Shown one piece after another: positions 28,288-39,961 of a stretch of DNA of 64,000 nucleotides. The stretch is from assembly GCA_000320545.1 (NCBI GenBank), contig ADNK01000855.1:10001-74000 (forward strand), in the 5' to 3' direction. The notes below the pieces were generated by a model. The model was not told the DNA's origin. It worked only from the letters and a program-made list of their open reading frames with translations, and made no database searches. Source of the DNA: Bigelowiella natans CCMP2755. Taxonomy: Eukaryota; Cercozoa; Chlorarachniophyceae. Made by a program: the position numbers and the translations under genes. Positions within the stretch are counted from its first letter, which is position 1. Each line of letters begins with the position of its first letter.

Positions 28288-28448
28288 CATTAACGCATCG
28301 ACAGTGTAAAGCAAAATTTAAAGCTTTTGTGCATGATGACGAGTTTCCAGCACGCATCGATCGTCCTACCTGTGTTATTGACGTAATAATGATGATGAGG
28401 AGGAAGAGGAGGAGGCGGAGAGGAGCACCACCGCCACTTTCCTCATAG
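26472..28448 (+). CDS. Unrecognised membrane/Gln-rich gene (possibly two genes)
   Basis: Exons 26472-26709, 26802-26947 and 27015-27077 join in phase and encode CFEGDEIHTEPFNAISALGL and LIGTASALFHATLSP, a pattern reminiscent of the CREST/alkaline ceramidase superfamily (Cys-Glu ... Glu-Pro-Asn-Ala, then Gly-x-x-Ser-x-Leu-Phe-His). A second in-phase set, about 27279-27687, 27768-28160 and 28312-28448, encodes one hydrophobic helix (WIVLANIAVQVLFGIAFFGYY), a coiled helix (IRQQIQSLVKQLQELDK), a long CAG-encoded glutamine tract and a basic end. I could not bridge the two sets with a credible junction between 27077 and 27279, so one gene or two is open. Ceramidase metal ligands further downstream are not visible. 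The 3' end could instead continue into the exon near 28462. Confidence 0.4.
27886..27969. repeat. (CAG)n tract encoding polyglutamine
   Basis: Interrupted CAG run, translated as clusters of Gln with His in the frame of the surrounding exon (27768-28160). Confidence 0.85.
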
Positions 28449-28585
28449 CAATTACCGTCAGGTCCTTCCTTAAACGTGGAATTGCTGTCGTTCAGTAAGT
28501 GTGAACATGAGACAATGGGATGGCGAAAGTACCAGTCGTGGATGGATCAAAGGACGGAACTCGTGTGCGACGGCTATTCCAAAAT

Positions 28586-28851
28586 ATGGTTGTCAAATCA
28601 TCTCTGCGACTGATGATGCTGCTGCTGCTGCTGCTGCTGCTGTTGATTGCTCATGGCACTTGCGTGACAGCGGCAATGCTTGCTGATCACGATGGGCATA
28701 AATTGGGCGTTGATGGTGATTACAGGTGTGTGACGTTCCCTTACCATGCTCCTGGACGTGCGTTCTTCTGCCATGCGACGAACATCCTCGAGGAAGTTGC
28801 AGGGAACGGCCACAAATTAAGATGGAACGCTTACTGTAATATGTACACACA

Positions 28852-28891
<40 letters not shown>

Positions 28892-29388
28892 CACGTACAC
28901 GCACACGCACATATTCACTTACTGTAACATCTCTCCTTTATAACTTTCCAAGGCACGCAAACGAACGTGTGGAAGCGCGGACGTTTCTGGGCAGAGATGG
29001 GCAAATCGATGAAGCTTTATAAGGGAGGGGACAGCGCACTGAACATCGTCACTGGAGATCCTCCAGGCAAGGCTCACCTCTTTAAAGAGGGGGGAGGGAG
29101 AAAGAGGAGGAAGCACATTATATGCTGCGTGAAAATCTCTCTCCCTGCCCTCTTCATTTTATCAATGTTATCGTTATTGTTGAGTACCAGGATGTGATAC
29201 GACACGCTATGCGCCTTTCGTATGTGACTGACCGTTAGCAGGGGGGGTGCGGGAATACTCCCAAAGCAAGTTGACCTACATCCAAGTCGCCGATTGTGAG
29301 TTCTTAAATCCAGCGCATTGCCAAGGCTGTCCCATGCTCGGGTAGTAGTAGCAGTCGCAGTTAGCAGCAGTAGTACGACGTAGTAGTC

Positions 29389-29419
<31 letters not shown>

Positions 29420-29897
29420 CCGTAAGGCAATGGTAGAGAAGCAGATCAAGAGCAAGAGTCACAAGTGGAATACGCTGCTGAGCCATCATCATCGGCGATA
29501 GAAGATATTAATGCAATCGATCACTAATGAATTTAAGTCCTGACCCCACTTACCTGGTGAATATGCTAAGTAGCATTGCGTGCTCGGAAGACTGAATGGT
29601 GCTGATTATCGTCTTGCGTATTACAGCTACATGTTCCGTACTCTTCTCAAGGCGAAGAAAGAGGAGGTCGAAAGCAAAACACGACAGGGGGGGAGGGAAG
29701 AGGGTGGAAAAGACAGAAAATGATCGACGATAGATAGGATCCAGCAAAGAGAGAAGAAGAAGAAGAAGAAGAACAACAACAACAACAACAACAGGAAGAA
29801 GGAAATATTTCTATGGCATAAAATTAGTAATAGCTACTCGCCCACCAACGCACATGTACATGCAAACATACAGCGAGCTGCTAATACCGTTGCTGTT

Positions 29898-29932
<35 letters not shown>

Positions 29933-30343
29933 CACACCTTACCGCTCATAATGCATAATCCATCATGATCTAGACTCGTGTAGTCGCGACGTATCAGCAC
30001 CACAAACATAACTACCCGCTCCCCGATCTAGAAGTCATGTTCGGTACTAGCTCACTCTGAACCACAACATACTAGCTTCCTCCAATGAATTGATGATGAT
30101 GATGATGATGATGATGGTGACGACGACGACGACGACGCCGCATTCTTTTGCACACACCGGCTACAAATCGTACTTCGGCCTCCCGGCTGACCCCTTCACT
30201 TCCAGGGCAACCTCGTGTCAACGAAAGCGTCGCCATCAAGTTGGATCACAAGGAGGAGGAGCAGGGGGGGGGGGGGGAAGAGGTGAAGGGCAAAAAACAG
30301 TCATTATGGTTGAAGCAAGCAGTCTTCAGCCCGGAGGTATAGC

Positions 30344-30379
<36 letters not shown>

Positions 30380-32151
30380 TTAATCAGCAGTAGTAGAAGA
30401 AAAATAAGAAGTAGAAGAAGATGCATGTGCTGTGTGTGCTGAATTTCCAACCATATTACTGATACGTTTACTGCTGCTGCTGCTGCTGCAGGAAAGTTCG
30501 TCTTTTGGCAGTGAAAAATCTCCTCCCCCCCTCCCTCCTCCTCCTCCTCCTCCTCCTCCTCCTCCTCCTTCTTCCCTCTTCCTCTCCCGTCCTTCTTCGC
30601 CGTCCAAAGACATTTTTGCGGAGCCTAATAGTGATATCTATGATTGCGAAGTGACACCTAATGTTCGTTCGTTCAGCCCTACTACGCTCCCCATTGGCAG
30701 AAGAACCGCGGGGACAAAAACTGCGAAGGCAAGTCGCACTTCTTCATGAGCTATCAGGAGGAGATGCTCCCCGAGACGGAGAAGATCCTCCGGAGGGACA
30801 TGCCTGACCTCGCCAACGATTTCTGTGGGTGGCTGCGCAATAATTTCCGGCTGAGGCTTCCGAGGGACGAGGAGGGTTTCATCAACGGCGTCGTGCTTAA
30901 CATAGACAGCTGCAGCACGTAAACGACTAAATCATACTATCCCTTCCCCAACCCCCCTCTCTCTCCATTCCTCTGTGACATCTGTGATTCTCCCCATCCA
31001 CCTTACTTTTCCACATTACTACTCTCACCAACACTACCCCCCGGTACGATGCGGCAGGTATTCAAAGAGCTACAGCGACGGGGGCGTTATTTGGATTATG
31101 AGCCGGCAAGGTAGTACTTCACCAGAAATGCTTAGTCCTTCTCACGACGAACACCAATATCTATGGGAATTGCCGCTGGCCCCCGCTTCTTATGCTGCTG
31201 CTGGAGATGATCATTGATGTGTTTGATGCTGCTGCTGGAAGTGATAACGAGGATTTTGAAATAATGATCAGGACGGCGGCGTTCGCTGTTGAATCTGGGT
31301 GAAATCGCGGCTGCACTAGCTGCCGCCATTCCTTCTCGGGCAATTGTGATTGCAGACCCTGGGCACTTCCCATACCTCGTTCAGTAAGAACAGCACCAAA
31401 AGCTGCCTCACACAAACAGCAACATCACAGCCATGATACAGCGATACAGCTCATGCTTTGTTGGGTGGCGGTGGTTCTGACTCAGGTACGCATTGCCGAC
31501 GCGATCGAAGATAGTGACGGGGATGCATTCTGGAGGTCCTTCTACTATTGCTGTTGCCGCCGCTTGTATCGAATGAGCGCTCAGGATCCTCCTCGCCGCA
31601 TGCCATCAGCCACTCTCTCATTCGTATTACTACAATCACCCTTAAACAGGAATGTGGGGCGCTGTAAGATGGATGACCGCTGGACAGGTCAGAGAGAAGA
31701 ACTCGAGGGTTTCTTTTTTTTTCCCCCTGCAGAAAGACGGCGGTGATGTTGCGAATCTCTTCTTCGGTCTCCTCTCCGCTGATTACCTTTGATCTTCTGG
31801 ATCCTTGTCTATTACTGGCCAGATCATGGCTGAGATTTTGCCCATTCTTGGCCACGGGGACTCTTGTATGAACGCGAAGATGGTCGGTGTTCGATATTTT
31901 GCGGCGGTCTGTGAGACCTGCATAAGAGATAAGGTGAGCTCGGTTTCTGTTGCCATTGATTAGTTGCAAGCCTACACGAATGCATATTTCAACTATTTGT
32001 AATCGACTCTAAAATTCGTGATCAACCTACGAAGGGAGGGAACATTGGAACTGAGAAGGTGACAGAGATGATTGCCTCTGCGATAACGGGCATCGGTAAG
32101 AACAAGGAGCTCAAAACCTGCAAAGGGATCCCCGCGATGACGAAAGGATGA
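28586..32151 (+). CDS. Unrecognised secreted protein
   Basis: Start Met 28586 gives VVKSSLRLMM followed by nine leucines (CTG/TTG repeat) and IAHGTCVTAA, a signal peptide. Secure exons are 28586-28835, 28953-29066, 29242-29295, 30677-30918, 31058-31110, 31356-31383, 31486-31535, 31650-31687, 31823-31933 and 32035-32151. The lumenal product contains AFFCHATNILEEV, VREYSQSKLTYIQVAD, APHWQKNRGDKNCEGKSHFF, GGVIWIMSRQDPGHFP, GMHSGGMWGAVRWMTAGQ and ILGHGDSCMNAKMVGVRYF. The many Cys suggest disulfides. I recognise no family. Exons between 29295 and 30677 are uncertain: a piece with YMFRTLLKAKKEEVE near 29630 is plausible, and a tiny exon near 29537 would restore phase. The intron at 29067 uses a GC donor. 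Confidence 0.6.
30088..30138. repeat. (GAT)n(GAC)n trinucleotide tract in intron region
   Basis: Tandem GAT then GAC units in the unresolved middle of the secreted-protein gene; (GTA)n follows at about 30348-30379 and (CTC)n at 30535-30571. Confidence 0.8.
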
Positions 32152-32946
32152 CCGTCAGGAAAGCATCATATCTGTACATATTCGGAACAAGGTCTAAATA
32201 TCAATGATTATCAAATAAAAGCATGTTCAAAAACACGACATTGCTAGATTGTGCTCGCGCGCGTCTAGCGCGAGTGTGGGCTAGCTGCGAATAAATGTAG
32301 CACACCATCTCTAGATCTGATCTAGCTTATGGTCTTCGGTCATGGCTGCATTTGTCGACCTTGCTCGCTAGCTGGTGCACGCTAGCTACACGTAAGCTCA
32401 CTAGCTCATCACGATGCTATTCGCTGCGCACTACACTAGTACAGACTGGCAGAGCAGACAGACATCGATGAGTCAAGACTAGCTAACACTAGAAGATGCA
32501 GCCCACTAGCTAGCTAGCCCTTCATCCGAGCCACCGCGATCGGCAATGCACAGCATGATGCCTTTAGCTAGCTATAGCGCTCTAGCTAATGTAGTGCTGC
32601 TTGCTAGCTTGGTGGTTAGGGTTGCTGCTGTTGTAGGGAAAGTGTGAGGCAGATCGGCGCTCTAGCGCTGCTAGGCAAAGCGATGTGAGCCATGCTATGT
32701 GTAGCCAAAGCAAGGAGGGTGATGTCGTTGTGAAGATTGAAGTTTGAAGGTTACTCATGCGCGCACATGCACATGCCAACGTACACCAGAGTGTGGCCAC
32801 AATAATAGTATATATGATATTACATGTCTATAATCACATCTAGACATATTCAACATTCATTTACGAGCATTGGAGGTATTGTCCCAATGTGCATATGCAT
32901 ATTCGTTATTTCACTTGTGTTTCGCTATGCTAGAATGGTCAAAATA
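32152..32946. other. 3'-to-3' intergenic spacer rich in CTAG
   Basis: Lies between two convergent genes and is very rich in GCTAGC, CTAGCT and GCGCGC words over 32240-32720. No exon was found. Confidence 0.75.
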
Positions 32947-33448
32947 TCATGGACTACGAATGAAGTCTTCAGACTCAGGATCGTATCCCACTTGCTCTTG
33001 GGCGATACCAAGCGTTCTTAGCAGCTCTCCCATGCCACCCTGCTGACAGTGTCCCCTCTCCTGGCTCTTGGCAAGAAGATTCTCCATAATATCTTGCACA
33101 GCCTATTTTTATCGATAGTGCATTTACACCAAAAGTTTTTGAATTGTGGTGAGTGTGGAGCTGAGATGTCGGAATGGTGATTAACATGATGCAGTGACAG
33201 CGTGCATATACTAACTAGCCGGGTGTTGTGTAGTACCGATTTCCATTTTCGGGCTAACCGTTCGATTTCCTCCGTCTATTTGTTTTGGTCGAAGCCATTG
33301 TGTGCGCACAGGGGTTAGTGGGAGGAGGTAAGATTGTCTTATCGTTGTTACAACTACTCGATATTCTTGGAAGGAAAGTAGAGCAGGGATGGAATAATAA
33401 TAGTGCAGCGCGAGTTACAGTAATAGGCACCGCCAACAAACACGCACA

Positions 33449-33530
<82 letters not shown>

Positions 33531-35442
33531 GAGAAAGGGAACATAAATGCACATTCGTAGCAGCAGATTCGCTGCAACATGCTCGACCTCTTCCAAGGGA
33601 GGCAGTTTGGCATCTCCGAGGGAATCTTTAAGACGAGCAAGTTTGAAATCGATGATGTTTGCCATTCTTGAGAAGGGCGTCAGTGGCGTGACGTCCTCCT
33701 CCCCCCCTGCCTCCATCACCCTTCTCCGTTGACTACTTCGTCGTAGGCTACGCCGTGCTCTCGCTCCCCGTAGAATCGTCTGACTCTTCTTCTTCTTCTT
33801 TTCCTTTGAACAGTAGCTGCTGCTCCTTGGTCTCCTCCTGTGGTTTTCCCGGTTCATCCTCGCAGCCCGGATAGCGAGCGCTCTCTCTTTGTTGCGCCGG
33901 GTCCTGTCCGTTTGGGAGCACGACATCTGCGACGATTTAGAATTCTCCACTGCCAAACTGCTACTACCCTCAGCTTCGTTGTCATCTTGAGGAGCGTTTT
34001 CAAGCTGGTTACAGCTTCCTCCTCTTCCTCCTACTTCCCTCTTCGTCGCTACCACCGTCCACAGTATGGAAATTGGCCTGCGCGTGTCGTGGTTAAACAC
34101 AGTTGCATTGATCTGTCCCTCACGCTCCAGGCACTCCAACGCTTCTAGCACCTGAGGAGGAAGCAGAGGGGAGACGCGGGGAATAAGTATTCAATTTATA
34201 GATGAAAGCAATGATTGATTTTTAGTCATGCCTGCTCCTGAGAGGCTCCAACAGTAGCCTGTGAGCACGAGGAGACAGCAGACCGAGCGGTGACGATGCT
34301 GTGCACCATGGAAGCAGCATGGTCACCGTTCTGATCTGTACAAGCACTTGCACCGGCGCGCTCCTCCTTCTTCTTCACTAACAGTTTGAGATAGGTATTG
34401 AGGGACATGCGAGGGGGGGGGACTGTATGCGGATCCTCGTTGCCGTTGCTGTTGCCGCTCGACGTTGCTCCTGATTCTACGGGTTTATTCTCGTCAGATA
34501 TTTCCCGCTGGTTCTTTGGTCGCCCTTTCTTCTTCTTTTCCTCACCTGCTGCGTCATCAGTATCATCACCATCAGCATCACCAGCAGCAGTGTCGTCATT
34601 CTGTCTGAGCCACTTTCGGATTTTTCTCAGTAAAGCGGCGATCGCCTTGCCGCTGACGACCGGAGACATGACAAAGTGTGTCCTGTCTTCGACAAAGCTG
34701 TGAGAGAAAAATCAGCAGAAGATGCATAGAGTTGGAGGATGGGGAGGAGGAGGAAGAGGAGTAGGAGCATGGAAAAAGATGTACACAAAGTCAGATCTCA
34801 TTGGCACTCGCCTCCATATATCCACAACAACCTCCCTCCCCTCCCAACCCACCCTATGCTGAGGAGCAGATCCAGAGCGCCAGCTATCCCTTCAAATTTT
34901 TTCATTACATACGGTACCCTTAACTTCCGGTACCTGTTAACAAAGGGTAGGAAAGAAATGGGGTGATGCAATACTTCCCGAGAAGGATGACCATTGAGTT
35001 TAAAACATAGAGTACGACGGGCAGGATATCAACTTCATCACCATTGCTATTCTTATCATCATTCATCAATCATTTCAAGTGCTTCGGCATAGTTATCTCC
35101 GAAACCGACTCCGGTCGGTTTTGCCCCCCCACTAGGTACCTTCTGGTCCGGGGATGTTTGACGATGTTAACCATGACAGTCTGGATGAACTTCATTGCTC
35201 TCCGCTTTTGCAAGATGGAACAGCCTCCATCCCCACGTTCTTCACCCTTCAAACCATCGCTGCTCTCGCTATTCTTCCAAATTATTAGAGAGCGGACAAC
35301 GTCCGGGTCGGGCGAGTCGTCTTGCGTTCCGTCGTCGCTTGAAGCCTTGGGTGCTTTCGTTGGCATCGTCGTTTTTCTCCCTTGTTTATCCTCTTCACCG
35401 GGTGCTACTCTCTTCGGCCGAGAAGATAATGATAATGATGAT

Positions 35443-35473
<31 letters not shown>

Positions 35474-37173
35474 TGGTGGTGGTTTTCTCCCCTCTCCTTC
35501 GAGAAGTTGAACCAGCAGAGGGACAGCTTGATTTAAGATTTGCTACCTTGGAAAGCATCAGCGGGGAGGAGGAGGAGGAGGAAGCTCCCCCACCGACACC
35601 AGCAGCTACAGCTCTCTTCGACTTCTTTCCCATCTTACGGCGATTCTGATTCACAGCAGGTGACATAGTCGTGGTGGTGATGCCTTCTCCATTTGTGAAT
35701 GCTGTCGCTCCCTTACACCGTTTGCCGCAACGTCTGCTCGACGCTTGTTTTTTGGTACCATTGCGTATGCCCCTAGGTTTCTTAAAGACTTTACCTTCCG
35801 GAGGAGACATCACGATTGTTTCACTGAGAGCTTGCGTGTTCTGTTCTGAGGCAGTCGTCAGCACAGAGAGCAGAGGTGATCGTGATGTGTCAACTTTTCC
35901 ATCTTGTCTTAGCAACTTTGAGGAATGCTGTGGATTTTCATCATGAGATGACGTGGGTTTCTGGGACTGGGCGACGTTCTTCAGGGCTAACCCCAAAGGA
36001 TTCGTATTCTCAGCATTTTCACCGTTACCCTTCTTACTGGTTACGCCCGTAGAAAACCAGTGTTTGCGAGCTGATGACGATGTCGTAGCTGATTTTCTAG
36101 TCTTTTTCCGCTTCGGCGTGCTCTTTTTTGCCGACCGCGATTTTACGGAAAGTTTTTGTGAGTATTCTGCGTTACAAAGTAGGACGGGAAAGAAAATAAG
36201 AACATAGAGATTCTCTAGATCGGTAGTAATGGGCCTAGTATGCACAACCTTCAGGATTTTGTAGTCTCTTGAAGTCGCGGAGAATGATTCTAAGACACAG
36301 TTTATTAACAAATTTTAGCGCAGCACAAGCATCGTTTGAAATTTACGACGTTACGTTTTCACAGGTTGCAGTGGTCGCTCTGTTTGAGCCGGTAGCAGTG
36401 TGATATCAAATTCAGTGCTAATATAAAAATCAGAACGCAAATAGAAATACATCAGTTGGAATATAATATCATATTTCTGTTCGTCACCCATCGAGGTCTA
36501 TTGTTTGTTCCTTGCCCTTGTAGCTTCCCTTATAGCTGAGAAAAAGGCGACGCAAAAGTAAGTTGATGTTCAAAAAAATGCCGTTTAAAGTTGTCAACCT
36601 AACAGTGATTATTCGGCCATCCACTACTTTGACATCAGCGTCACATCCTTTTCTCTCGTCTCGAAGATTCCATTCAACCCTGATCTGCATTCCTGGGTGG
36701 ACCCCGACCCCGTTAAGAACGCTCTTTTTCAAAATTTCTTCATGTGCCTCTCGATCACTTTCTGAAAAAAAAAAAAAATCACTCGGGAGAGTCCTAGAAT
36801 TGTAAATTAGAATTCATTACCTTCAAGAATACAGCCAGCTTCGTTATCCTCTTCTTTCGCCTGAACAAACGCAAGGATCAGAAAAGTAGCAATGTAGAAC
36901 CATCTGTAAAATGCTTCGTACGGTATAGTAGAGCTGAATGGCGTCGATATAATCGTTGCTCGCTTTTGCAAGGAAGTAGCGAAGGAGCGACAAGTCAGCT
37001 TTTTCTGATAGGAGATACCACTCAGCACTCGTTCAAGAAAACTTTCTAACCTTTTTCAAAATAAAATCCGGCAAATCGAAATTGCCACCTCCCACAAAGC
37101 CTTTCATTTTCTGCAACAAGCCCTCTTCCTTCCGTGAAGTTTTCCTCCGTTTGGATCGATGATGCGCCTCCAT
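32947..37173 (-). CDS. PUB-domain protein (likely p97/Cdc48 cofactor)
   Basis: Eleven exons on the complement: 37051-37173, 36821-36860, 36488-36761, 36355-36417, 36249-36289, 35140-36166, 34975-35046, 34853-34933, 34232-34697, 33588-34151 and 32947-33102 (2907 nt, 968 residues, phase intact). After a basic start (MEAHHRSKRRKTSRK) and a short folded region (RVEWNLRDERKGCDADVKVV) comes a Lys/Ser-rich linker with a serine run. Residues about 500 to 610 read as a PUB domain: FIQTVMVNIVKHP, then KYRKLRVPYVMKKFEGIAGA, LDLLLSIGF and EDRTHFVMSP. In other proteins PUB domains bind the C-terminal tail of p97. The last 350 residues are mostly basic/disordered with a final helix pair. The intron at 34231 uses a GC donor; the donor at 33587 could instead lie 9 bases further on, which also keeps frame. 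Confidence 0.75.
33449..33527. repeat. Compound (CA)n(GA)n microsatellite in PUB-gene intron
   Basis: About fifteen CA units followed, after a short break, by about twenty GA units. Confidence 0.9.
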
Positions 37174-37823
37174 CGGAATGAAGCCGAAGTTGGAGGGAAG
37201 CTATTCCCCTCGCATTTAGAAATTGCAGATTTTGTTGGACATTTCATAGTTGCGACATCATAATAAGCTCAGATTTAGATTCCGTACAAAACAAAGGGAA
37301 TATTTCCCATTCTGGACCCACTCGGACGTCGGATGCATAAAATCAGCTCCTGCCAGTTTCACGCTTGAATTGTCTTATGCGACAATATAACATGAGTGAC
37401 TCACAGGCAGATTCACGAAGGTTTTAAGCGTTTCTAAGGGTTGATGCGATTTCAACACCTGACAATTGTATAGTTTCAAAGTACGACAGACGAGTTCCAT
37501 TGTCGTAGTTCAGGAATTAAATGGTTTTCACTTCTGCGGAAACTTCCCAAAATAGACCCTCCTCTGCGCTTCCCTGAACGAACATTCTCGGACGGTGGTA
37601 AGTGAACCAAGGGGAGAAGAAGGGAAATAGAGATAATGGGATCATGGCATCGGCAGCAATCTGATATGTGTGTTCAAACTTATGAGGCAGAAAAAAGTAT
37701 TTTTTCGAGCGATTAAACTAATGGATTGATGCGATGTAGGTGATTGGGAGATATTTGAGGTCAAAGACGAAACTGCTTCTCCAACTTTATTCGGAAAAAT
37801 AAGCTTTAACGTAACGAGGTAGT
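37174..37823. promoter_or_regulatory. Divergent promoter spacer, PUB gene/UIM-C2 gene
   Basis: A 650-base gap between opposed start codons; no CTAG clusters, no exon and no recognised element. Confidence 0.4.
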
Positions 37824-39424
37824 ATGGACGATCAGCTAAGACGCGCTATTGAAGCAAGTAAACAAACTGCACAGCAGGAAAAGCAGTCAAGGCAAAGAGA
37901 TACTCTCTTGCAGCAGGCACTTGCTGCCTCAAAGGCTGAGGAGGAGAGGCGGAAAGCCGAAATCGCCCGGCAAGCACAAGCACGCGAAAGAAAGGTCACC
38001 GGTAACGCGCAAATGAGCGAGGAAGAGCAGATGCGGCTCGCCATTGAGGCTTCGAAGAAGGAAGAAGAACGCCGGAAGGCTTTGTCCAATAACGATGAGG
38101 CACTCAAGCTTGCAATTGAGAATTCCAAAAAGACAGCCAAGGAAGAAGAAGATCGACGCCGACAGGAGGAACAAGAACTTAACTTCGCTCTGCAGCTCTC
38201 GGCGGCATTGTATCGAGCTAGCAACGTTAGCCGTCAGCTCCACGACCAAAAGGGGCCAGTTCAAGGACATATTCAGAAGGAATACGCTGTCCCTGTTGTT
38301 CCTGGGACGCTCGACGTCAATCTTATTGAGGCACAGGGGCTGCCCAACATGAAGACAGGAATGAACCGCATGAAACCCTACGTAGTGCTCCGTGTCATGT
38401 CCATCGCGCCAGTGGGTATTCTCAATCTTACGATCCATAAGGCCGAGGGATTGCGAAAAATACAGATGATCGGCCAGCAAGATCCCTACGCCATCGTCAC
38501 GCTCGATGGGCGGCGGAAAGCCACTACTAAGGTCCACTATGATTCGGGTCGCACACCGGTATGGGAGGAGAAGAAAACTGTGACGCTCACGGGCAAGGAG
38601 AAGTCGGGCTCCATCGAGATCCAGATCTGGAACAAGAACATGATGTCAGACGAGCGCATTGGGTATTAGTACATCATCAAATTTGAGTAGGCTATGTAGT
38701 ATAAAGCTGGAGTTGTATTGAGTTACTTTGTAGCGATTCGGCTGGTTGGTCGTTCGTTGTATGAATGCCCCAGTCTCTCATCTTTCCTTCTTGATTAATG
38801 GCTATGCAGATACGCGTACCTCGACGTGGCCGATGTCTTGTCCCCCAGTAAGAAGAAGTGGCTAAGGGTAAATCGGAAGAAGGGAAAGCATCACAGCAGC
38901 AGCCTCGATGGCAAAGTTTGCGTGTCCTGGGATTTCCAGGCGCACTGTGCACCCTCCTTCAAACCCCTGAAGGTTGTAAACGAATTCACGTGCGAAGAGA
39001 GAGGAGGGAGGAACAGGCAGCACCGTGAATATTTTTAACTACTGCACTGAATGAAAAAAGGGAATGCCAGAACATTTGGTCCTACCTTCTACCACTATTG
39101 AATTATATCAACCCGTACCAAAATGCACATAATAATAATAGGTGCTCGAATCTAAGACAGGATACGTCGGGGGCCCAGATCCCAAGTGGGAGAATACCCT
39201 GACGGTCAAGGACATGGTGTCCAATTGCTACGTGCAGGCGACCCTCCGCAACAAGAAGACGTTCGGTACCGACACGATTCTGGCCATCTCCAACGTTATC
39301 TCCGTGCAGGGCGCTATTCACCAGAACTTCTTCACAAAGGGAAAGAACACTTGGTATTTAGCAGTAGTAGCAGCAGTAGTAGTCATGGAATATCTTACAC
39401 AGTAGAAGTAGTAGTAGTAGTAGT

Positions 39425-39455
<31 letters not shown>

Positions 39456-39961
39456 GCGGTAGTAGTAGATCTTGAAAGGTGTAGTCGGGGTGGAGATAGG
39501 TAGCGGAGAGTATTAGGGCGGAAGCAGTGTCGTCTTTTCATTCAAAACGACACACCATCTATCCGATCATCCTTTTCAATTTCCTTTCTAACCGAGCCAC
39601 CTTCGAGACATGTCAAAAGCTCGTACGCATCTTCTACCTTTTTGCCCTGAGTCAAAACCCGAAACTACGCGGCCCAATTGTCGTCCATCCACGTAGGTAC
39701 CCGCTGACACCCTCCAACGCCACCCGCTCCAAGTGCACCAACAACAACGCAGGCAAGATTAAGCTCGAAATCAAATTCCGAGACGAAGACCACCCTGATG
39801 GCATTGTGCCTGAGGAAATTGAGCCACAGATTCCAGACGTTGATGTCATCGAAGGCGCCCAGGTGGTAAGCTCTGGTCCAGTTGTGGAAGCAACGGTCGT
39901 CAATGCCCACGCTCAAGTAGGATCAGGCGATGTCTTGGCTGCAGAAGTCCAACCGTTTTAG
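37824..39961 (+). CDS. UIM-repeat and C2-domain protein
   Basis: Four exons, 37824-38662, 38810-38972, 39142-39353 and 39697-39961, give 492 residues in phase. The first 130 residues hold about five ubiquitin-interacting-motif-like helices: DDQLRRAIEASK, TLLQQALAASKAEE, EEEQMRLAIEASKKEE, DEALKLAIENSKK and EEQELNFALQLSAAL (acidic cluster, Ala, then Ser). Then comes an incomplete C2 start (GTLDVNLIEAQGLPNMK, MKPYVVLRV). A full C2 follows (ILNLTIHKAEGLRKI, QQDPYAIVTLDGRR, TPVWEEKKTV, SIEIQIWNK). Last is a C2-like end (DPKWENTLTV, CYVQATLRNKKTFGTDTI). C2 domains bind membranes or proteins, here joined to ubiquitin recognition. The C-terminus is acidic and unstructured. Introns carry GTA/GAA repeats. 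Confidence 0.8.
39407..39454. repeat. (GTA)n(GAA)n trinucleotide tract in C2-gene intron
   Basis: GTA units passing into GAA units inside the last intron of the UIM-C2 gene. Confidence 0.8.

Noticed and set aside
29760-29792. Short GAA/CAA repeats as a possible CRISPR-like array
   Set aside because: Plain trinucleotide tracts without spacers, in a eukaryotic intron.
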